NCBI RefSeq assembly: GCF_014836985.1
Contig: NZ_JACSPU010000003.1
Coordinates: 1-64,000 of the forward strand
Direction of reading: 5' to 3'
Source: Planococcus wigleyi
Lineage (GTDB): Bacteria; Bacillota; Bacilli; Bacillales_A; Planococcaceae
DNA: 64,000 nucleotides
The position numbers and the translations under genes were made by a program. How positions within the stretch are numbered: position 1 is the stretch's first letter; each line of letters begins with the position of its first letter. Shown one piece after another: positions 58,856-64,000 of the stretch. Under the pieces are notes generated by a model. It saw only the letters and a program-made list of their open reading frames with translations, ran no database searches and had not been told where the DNA came from.

Positions 58856-59227
58856 TTAATCCAAATAATACAAAGCAACAGAAATCACCAGGCTGCTGAT
58901 GGAAAAAAGAAGGCCGATCTGAAGAAACGAATTTCGGTTTGGGAATTCTTTGCGGTAATCCACTCGATCAACCGAACGTTTTTCGCTTTCCCGAATGAGC
59001 TGATCCTTTTTATTTACTTTTGCAAAAAAGTTTCGGGTGCTTTTTAAAAATGCCGTAAAAAATTGGCCTTCGATCAATACCATGATGAAATAGACCATCA
59101 GCAGCAAGAGGCCCACTAAAAACAAAGCATCAAACCATCTAGCGATTGACCATTCCGTATATAGGAAGAAAGGCAACGTTAACGAACTGCCCAGTGAAAT
59201 CAGAAACAAAACTCTTTTAAAATTCAT
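58856..59227 (-). CDS. DUF3899 membrane protein
   Basis: 123 residues from the ATG at 59227 (AAGGAAAGGG upstream); the longer frame has no RBS. Three membrane helices: about 5-22, 33-56 and 100-120. The middle FDALFLVGLLLLMVYFIMVLIEGQFF followed by FLKSTRNFFAK matches DUF3899. Function unknown. It is divergent from oppA. Confidence 0.78.
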   Translation of the reverse strand: MNFKRVLFLISLGSSLTLPFFLYTEWSIARWFDALFLVGLLLLMVYFIMVLIEGQFFTAFLKSTRNFFAKVNKKDQLIRESEKRSVDRVDYRKEFPNRNSFLQIGLLFSISSLVISVALYYLD

Positions 59228-59379
59228 ACAAGTCGACCCTTTCCTTACATAAATAGAGATTACCATGTAATTTATAAATTTGAAAATTAAAACATCTTGT
59301 TGCCTATTTCCGCAATAACAATTATGATTATAAAGAATTACCAAAATAAAGAATTATCAAAAAAATGGGGGTAGGGAAA

Positions 59380-61020
59380 ATGGAGAGAAAGAGAAAAACG
59401 CAGATTTTCATGATTTTGATCGCATTCGTTTTAATCTTATCGGGGTGTAATTTCAATTCTTCGGAGAGTTCAAACGAAGAAAGCGCAGCGGAAGGGGAAG
59501 CTGGACAAGTATTGAACATTTCGACCACAGCAGATATCCCTACTTTGGATTCTACCAAAGCACATGACGGCATCGCGTTCACTGTGTTGAATAACGTCAA
59601 TGAAGGGCTTTACCGCCAGGATGAAAACCATGAACCGATTGAAGCTTTAGTAACGGACCATACAGAAAATGAAGACAAGAGCGTTCACACGTTCACATTG
59701 CGCGACTCGAACTGGAGCAATGGGGAACCGGTTACTGCGCAGGATTTCGAATATGCTTGGAAACGTGTTATGAAAGACGCAAGCCCTTATAACTTCATGT
59801 TCGTAACAGCAGGGATCAAAAACGCTGAAGCGATCATGAACGAAGAAATGGACGCAGAAGAATTGGGCGTTAAAGCAATCGACGAGAAAACACTGGAAGT
59901 TACGTTGGAAGCAGCGAACCCATTGTTCCAGTCATTGATGACGTTCCCGACTTTCTTGCCACAGAACCAGAAATTTGTAGAAGAGCAGGGTGACCAATAC
60001 GCACTGGAAGCGGAAAATATCCTGTTCAACGGACCATTCACATTGGTGGATTGGACACATGAGCAAGGATGGAAATACGAAAAGAACGAAGATTACTGGG
60101 ATGCAGACACAGTTAAACTTGATGCTGTGAATGCTTACGTTGTGAAAGATCCGGCAGCAGGCGTCAATTTATACGAAACAAATAAAGTGGACCGCATCGT
60201 ATTGAGCTCAGAAGCTGTCGACCAGAACAAGGACGACGAAAACTTCGATACGATTTTAGAGCCGGAAGTCATCTTCCTTCGTTTCAACCATAACCATCCG
60301 GTACTGGGCAATAAAAACATTCGCCAAGCAGTTAATATGGCAATCGACAAAGCAAGCTTAACGGATGTTATTTTGAAAAATGGATCGACTGCCTTGAACG
60401 GCATCGTGCCGAAAGGATTCTTCAAATCGCCAACAGGTGAAGATTTCCGTGACTTGAACGGAGACTTCAATACAGGCACGGTTGAAGAAGCCCAGAAGCT
60501 TTGGGAAACAGGGCTGAAAGAGACAGGGGCAACAGATGTAACAGTCTCCATCAACATTGCCGATTCTGAAGACCATAAAAAAGTAGCTGAGTACATTCAA
60601 GCACAATTGGAAGACAATCTTCCAGGATTCAAATTGGACATCAAAGCGGTTCCTTTCGCACAACGTCTGGAAATCGAAAAAGCGGTCGAGTATGATTTGT
60701 CTCTATCTTCATGGGGACCGGATTACAGCGACCCGATGACTTACTTGGATATGTGGTTGGAAGGTGGATCAGCTAACCGCATGGATTACAAAAATGCCGA
60801 ATTGGAAGAATTGGTGGCTTCAGCAAGAACGGAAACGGATCTAGAAAAACGTTACCAGATGCTGTTGGATATCGAGAAAATCCTATTGGAAGAAGATGCA
60901 GCAATCGTGCCGCTTTACCAGGAAGGTGCTGCTGTCTTAATGAGAAGCAAAATCAAAAATCTTTTGGTGCATCCGACAGGGGCTTCATTCTCCTACAAAT
61001 GGGTGACGATCGAAGAATAA
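59380..61020 (+). CDS. oppA: Oligopeptide ABC transporter, substrate-binding lipoprotein OppA
   Basis: 546 residues. Lipoprotein signal with lipobox LSGC (Cys23), an acidic linker, then an SBP_bac_5 domain: HTFTLRDSNWSNGEPVTAQDFEYAWKRVM, NIRQAVNMAIDKASL, SLSSWGPDYSDPMTYLDMW. It captures peptides outside the cell for OppBCDF. ATG 59380 lies behind GGGGGTAGGGAA. The opp system feeds nutrition and, in Bacillus, imports signalling peptides. Confidence 0.95.
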   Translation: MERKRKTQIFMILIAFVLILSGCNFNSSESSNEESAAEGEAGQVLNISTTADIPTLDSTKAHDGIAFTVLNNVNEGLYRQDENHEPIEALVTDHTENEDKSVHTFTLRDSNWSNGEPVTAQDFEYAWKRVMKDASPYNFMFVTAGIKNAEAIMNEEMDAEELGVKAIDEKTLEVTLEAANPLFQSLMTFPTFLPQNQKFVEEQGDQYALEAENILFNGPFTLVDWTHEQGWKYEKNEDYWDADTVKLDAVNAYVVKDPAAGVNLYETNKVDRIVLSSEAVDQNKDDENFDTILEPEVIFLRFNHNHPVLGNKNIRQAVNMAIDKASLTDVILKNGSTALNGIVPKGFFKSPTGEDFRDLNGDFNTGTVEEAQKLWETGLKETGATDVTVSINIADSEDHKKVAEYIQAQLEDNLPGFKLDIKAVPFAQRLEIEKAVEYDLSLSSWGPDYSDPMTYLDMWLEGGSANRMDYKNAELEELVASARTETDLEKRYQMLLDIEKILLEEDAAIVPLYQEGAAVLMRSKIKNLLVHPTGASFSYKWVTIEE

Positions 61021-61040
61021 AACAGGTTTACAGCTTATAG

Positions 61041-61083
61041 ATACGAGGGTGTAGCCGATTTATGGGCGCCCTCGTATTTTTTC
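61041..61083 (+). terminator. Terminator or attenuator after oppA
   Basis: ATACGAGGG / CCCTCGTAT stem with T-run. It lies inside the opp operon and may lower oppBCD expression relative to oppA. Confidence 0.75.
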
Positions 61084-61103
61084 ATCCGTTTACGATTTTC
61101 TCA

Positions 61104-61216
61104 TTGTCTAGCTTCAGCTGCCAGCCCCTCGAGTCGCTTCAGCCTTACAGACAATGGCAAAGACCGCCATTGCCACTAAGGCTTCCAGCGCTTGTCGGGG
61201 CTAACCGGCAGCTTAC
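61104..61216. repeat. Long nested inverted repeat between oppA and oppB
   Basis: Outer stem AGCTGCC-AGCCCC (61116-61128) with GGGGCT-AACC-GGCAGCT (61197-61213), inner GCCTTA/TAAGGC and AATGGC/GCCATT. Motifs TTGTCTAGCTTC at the left and CTTGTCGGGGCT at the right recall a widespread intergenic repeat of Bacillaceae. No coding potential. It sits between the oppA terminator and oppB. Confidence 0.65.
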
Positions 61217-61252
61217 GCTTTTCATTTCACCCTATAGAATTGAGGTGTTCAC

Positions 61253-62182
61253 ATGAAACGTTATTTACTGCAGCGGATCGGCTTTATGCTCATCACGCTT
61301 TTCATCATTGTGACAGCTACCTTTTTCCTGATGCAGTTGTTGCCGGGTACACCGTTCACCAACCCGGAGAAATTGACCGATAGCCAATTGGCGATATTGA
61401 ATGCTAAATATGGACTGGATCAGCCAGTCGCTATCCAATACATTCAGTATATCGGCAACCTGGTACAGGGCGATCTAGGTTATTCATTCCAACATGAAGG
61501 CCGGACGGTCACCAGCATGATCAGTGACCGCATCGGGCCATCAGCTTTTATCGGCTTGCAGGCATTGGTGATTGGTGCAATTATCGGACTTGTTCTAGGC
61601 ATTGTTTCGGCTTTGAAGCACAACTCCCTTTTGGATTACGGGTCGGTGACATTAGCCGTTTTGGGAATGTCGATTCCGTCTTTCGTTTTTGCGGCGTTGC
61701 TGCAGTATTACGTAGGCGTTAAATTGGAATGGCTGCCCGTCGCGTTATGGGAAGGGTATTCCAGTACGCTGCTGCCGTCCATCGCTTTGTCGGTGACGGT
61801 GACGGCCACGGTCGCGCGGTTTATCCGCAGTGAAATGCTCGAAGTGATCGGCCAGGATTACATCATTACGGCCAGAGCCAAGGGCTTGAAAGAAAACCAG
61901 GTCATCGTCAAGCACGTCATCCGCAATGCGCTGATTCCGGTTGTCACTATGCTTGGGCCGCTTGCTGTCTCGATCATGACGGGAACCTTGGTCATCGAAA
62001 AGATTTTCGCAGTGCCGGGGCTTGGCGAGCAGTTCACTTTATCGATCCTGGTATTGGATTACAGCGTCATCATGGGCATTACCATTTTTTACAGCGCTTT
62101 GTTCATTTTCGTTGTCTTTGTCGTGGATATCATTTACAGCTTCCTGGATCCACGCATCAACTATAAGGGGGAATCAGCATGA
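61253..62182 (+). CDS. oppB: Oligopeptide ABC transporter permease OppB
   Basis: 309 residues, six membrane helices. MKRYLLQRIGFMLITLFIIVTATFFLMQLLPGTPF is the OppB/DppB opening. The EAA loop reads EVIGQDYIITARAKGLKENQVIVKHVIRNALIP. It overlaps oppC by 4 bases (ATGA). Confidence 0.95.
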   Translation: MKRYLLQRIGFMLITLFIIVTATFFLMQLLPGTPFTNPEKLTDSQLAILNAKYGLDQPVAIQYIQYIGNLVQGDLGYSFQHEGRTVTSMISDRIGPSAFIGLQALVIGAIIGLVLGIVSALKHNSLLDYGSVTLAVLGMSIPSFVFAALLQYYVGVKLEWLPVALWEGYSSTLLPSIALSVTVTATVARFIRSEMLEVIGQDYIITARAKGLKENQVIVKHVIRNALIPVVTMLGPLAVSIMTGTLVIEKIFAVPGLGEQFTLSILVLDYSVIMGITIFYSALFIFVVFVVDIIYSFLDPRINYKGESA

Positions 62183-63237
62183 CGAAAAACATACCACACT
62201 TTCCCCCGCATCAAGATTTGCAGGCGCAAAACCAATATGCTTACGACGAAATCCCATCGGATCTGTTTGTGAAAGCGCCGCTGGACCAACGGAAAAGCGA
62301 AGAAATTGGGACACCGTCCGTATCTTTCTGGAAAGAAGCGTTTCAGCGGCTCATCAAAAACAAAGGCGCCATGATTTCACTTGTCATGCTTGTTCTGTTG
62401 ATTGCTTTGGCGTTGATCGGTCCGAGTCTAAATGAATTCTCTTACCGGGAACAAAATTTGGCGCATTCCAATATGCCGCCGAAAGTCGAAGGCTTGGAGT
62501 GGCTCGGGTTCAATGGACAGAACTCGGCAGGCGTGGATCAATATGCTGAGCGAGACGTTCAGATCAATTACTGGTTCGGTACCGATGAATTCGGCCGCGA
62601 TCTGTGGACACGTGTTTGGAAAGGGACGCAGATTTCCTTGTTCATCGCTTTAGTGGCAGCCTTTCTCGATTTGGTGATTGGTGTCATCTACGGCGGAATC
62701 TCCTCGTTTTATGGAGGGCGCATCGACAACGTCATGCAGCGGATCATCGAAATTCTTATGGGAATTCCGAACTTGATTGTCATCATTTTGTTTATCCTGG
62801 TGCTGGAGCCGGGGATCACGTCGATTATTCTGGCGATGGTCATCACCGGCTGGGTCGGCATGGCGCGTGTGGTGCGCGGCCAGGTGCTGCAGCTGAAGGG
62901 CCAGGAATTTGTTTTAGCTTCCCGTACCCTTGGCGCATCAAATCCACGGCTGATTTCGAAGCACCTTTTGCCGAATGTCATGGGGCCGATCATCGTCACA
63001 GTCATGTTCACGATTCCGACCGCTATTTTCTTCGAAGCGTTCTTGAGCTTTATCGGCCTTGGATTGCAGGCGCCTCTTGCGTCGCTTGGTGTTTTGATTG
63101 AAGACGGCTATAAATCAATGCGGTATTTTCCGTATAAATTGATTTTCCCGGCCTTGGTCATCAGCATCATCATGATTTCGTTCAATTTGCTTGGCGACGG
63201 TTTACGTGATGCATTAGATCCGAAAATGAGAAAATAG
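62179..63237 (+). CDS. oppC: Oligopeptide ABC transporter permease OppC
   Basis: 352 residues. A long cytoplasmic N-terminal part (1-65), then six helices; the first is AMISLVMLVLLIALALIGP. The GTDEFGRDLWTRVWKGTQISL segment and the EAA loop FVLASRTLGASNPRLISKHLLPNVMGPI identify OppC. A 25-residue periplasmic stretch after the first helix is typical of the Bacillus form. Confidence 0.95.
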   Translation: MTKNIPHFPPHQDLQAQNQYAYDEIPSDLFVKAPLDQRKSEEIGTPSVSFWKEAFQRLIKNKGAMISLVMLVLLIALALIGPSLNEFSYREQNLAHSNMPPKVEGLEWLGFNGQNSAGVDQYAERDVQINYWFGTDEFGRDLWTRVWKGTQISLFIALVAAFLDLVIGVIYGGISSFYGGRIDNVMQRIIEILMGIPNLIVIILFILVLEPGITSIILAMVITGWVGMARVVRGQVLQLKGQEFVLASRTLGASNPRLISKHLLPNVMGPIIVTVMFTIPTAIFFEAFLSFIGLGLQAPLASLGVLIEDGYKSMRYFPYKLIFPALVISIIMISFNLLGDGLRDALDPKMRK

Positions 63238-63250
63238 GGGAGGGTTCAAC

Positions 63251-64000
63251 ATGAGCGAGACCATTTTGACAGTCGATAACCTGCATGTAGCATTTAAAAC
63301 CCAAACCGGCAAATTGACGGCGGTGCGGGGTGTAAGTTTTGATTTGAAAAAAGGGGAGACATTGGCGATTGTCGGCGAATCCGGATCGGGCAAGTCAGTC
63401 ACCGCAAAATCCATCATGCAATTGCTGCCGGCAGCCACCACAGAAGTGACTAAAGGCGACATTGTCTATAACGGCAAAAGTTTATTGAAGATGTCCAAAC
63501 GGCAAGTTACCGATTTGCGTGGATCGGAAATCTCAATGGTGTTCCAGGATCCGATGACTTCACTGAATCCGACGATGAAAGTCGGCAAACAGATCATGGA
63601 AGGCGTCCAGCGGCATGAACAGCTGACAAAAGCGCAAGCACGCAACCGGGCGCTGGAAATGCTCAAGCTGGTCGGGATTCCGCAAGCGGAAAATCGGCTG
63701 GATAATTACCCGCATCAATTTTCAGGCGGCATGAGGCAGCGTGTGGTCATCGCGCTGGCGCTTGCCTGCAACCCGAAAGTGCTGATTGCGGATGAACCGA
63801 CAACGGCACTCGATGTTACCATCCAGGCGCAAATCCTGGATTTGATGAAGGACCTGCAAAAGAAAACCGAGACAGCCATTATTCTGATTACGCACGATTT
63901 GGGTGTGGTTGCCAATATGGCCGATCGTGTCGCTGTCATGTATGGCGGCAAAATTGTGGAACAGGGCACACTTGATGAAATCTTCTACAATCCGCAGCAT
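63251..64000 (+). CDS. oppD: Oligopeptide ABC transporter ATPase OppD (partial)
   Basis: 250 residues seen; the gene runs past the window end. Walker A GESGSGKS (42-49), Q-loop MVFQDPMTSLNPTM, signature FSGGMRQRVVIALAL, Walker B VLIADEPTTALDV and the switch histidine in ITHDLGVV are all present. It energises OppBC with OppF, which should follow. The gene starts 13 bases after oppC, behind GGGGAGGG. Confidence 0.95.
   Translation, partial: MSETILTVDNLHVAFKTQTGKLTAVRGVSFDLKKGETLAIVGESGSGKSVTAKSIMQLLPAATTEVTKGDIVYNGKSLLKMSKRQVTDLRGSEISMVFQDPMTSLNPTMKVGKQIMEGVQRHEQLTKAQARNRALEMLKLVGIPQAENRLDNYPHQFSGGMRQRVVIALALACNPKVLIADEPTTALDVTIQAQILDLMKDLQKKTETAIILITHDLGVVANMADRVAVMYGGKIVEQGTLDEIFYNPQH

Overview
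The window looks like a chromosomal segment of a motile low-to-moderate GC Bacillales bacterium, most probably of the Planococcaceae (Planococcus-like). Gene content and order follow Bacillus closely (sigW-rsiW-cdaA-cdaR-glmM-glmS, a fla operon ending in flhF-flhG-sigD-swrB, an opp operon). The genus is inferred from sequence flavour and was not tested by a search.

Layout. 1-967: end of a 23S rRNA gene, 5S rRNA and seven tRNA genes. 1004-3682: a citA citrate synthase gene interrupted by one in-frame stop, its divergent LysR regulator citR, and a GNAT acetyltransferase. 3753-12008: arginase, then the envelope-stress/c-di-AMP/amino-sugar block (sigW with a consensus SigW promoter, rsiW, cdaA, cdaR, glmM, glmS); glmS is preceded by a glmS ribozyme and a strong SigA promoter. 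12227-20845: signalling genes: an RsbR-type STAS protein, a PAS-GGDEF-EAL protein, an NCS1 transporter, an SRPBCC protein, and an operon of a GAF-HD-GYP phosphodiesterase, a DUF3307 membrane protein and a class III adenylate cyclase.

20952-55970: a nearly complete flagellar locus. fliW-csrA-hag with a SigD promoter and CsrA-type GGA sites, a YjfB-type small protein, a glucosaminidase, flaG-fliD-fliT-fliS, motA-motB-fliL, yvyF-flgM-flgN-flgK-flgL, flhO-flhP on the other strand, and then the long operon flgB to sigD, swrB, a YaaR-like gene and a PilZ gene. The leader of flgB holds a c-di-GMP-I riboswitch followed by a perfect 9-bp terminator and a competing antiterminator, so the whole basal-body/export/sigD operon appears to be shut off by c-di-GMP. 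Proteins that would make, break and bind c-di-GMP are encoded in the same window. No chemotaxis gene (cheY, A, B, C, D, W) is present, although Bacillus carries them inside this operon.

56119-64000: a NAT/transglutaminase-like protein, an unrecognised protein, a Nudix hydrolase, a type II haloacid dehalogenase, a DUF3899 membrane protein, and oppA-oppB-oppC-oppD (oppD cut by the window end). Structured intergenic repeats lie at about 9470-9766, 35618-35935 and 61104-61216.
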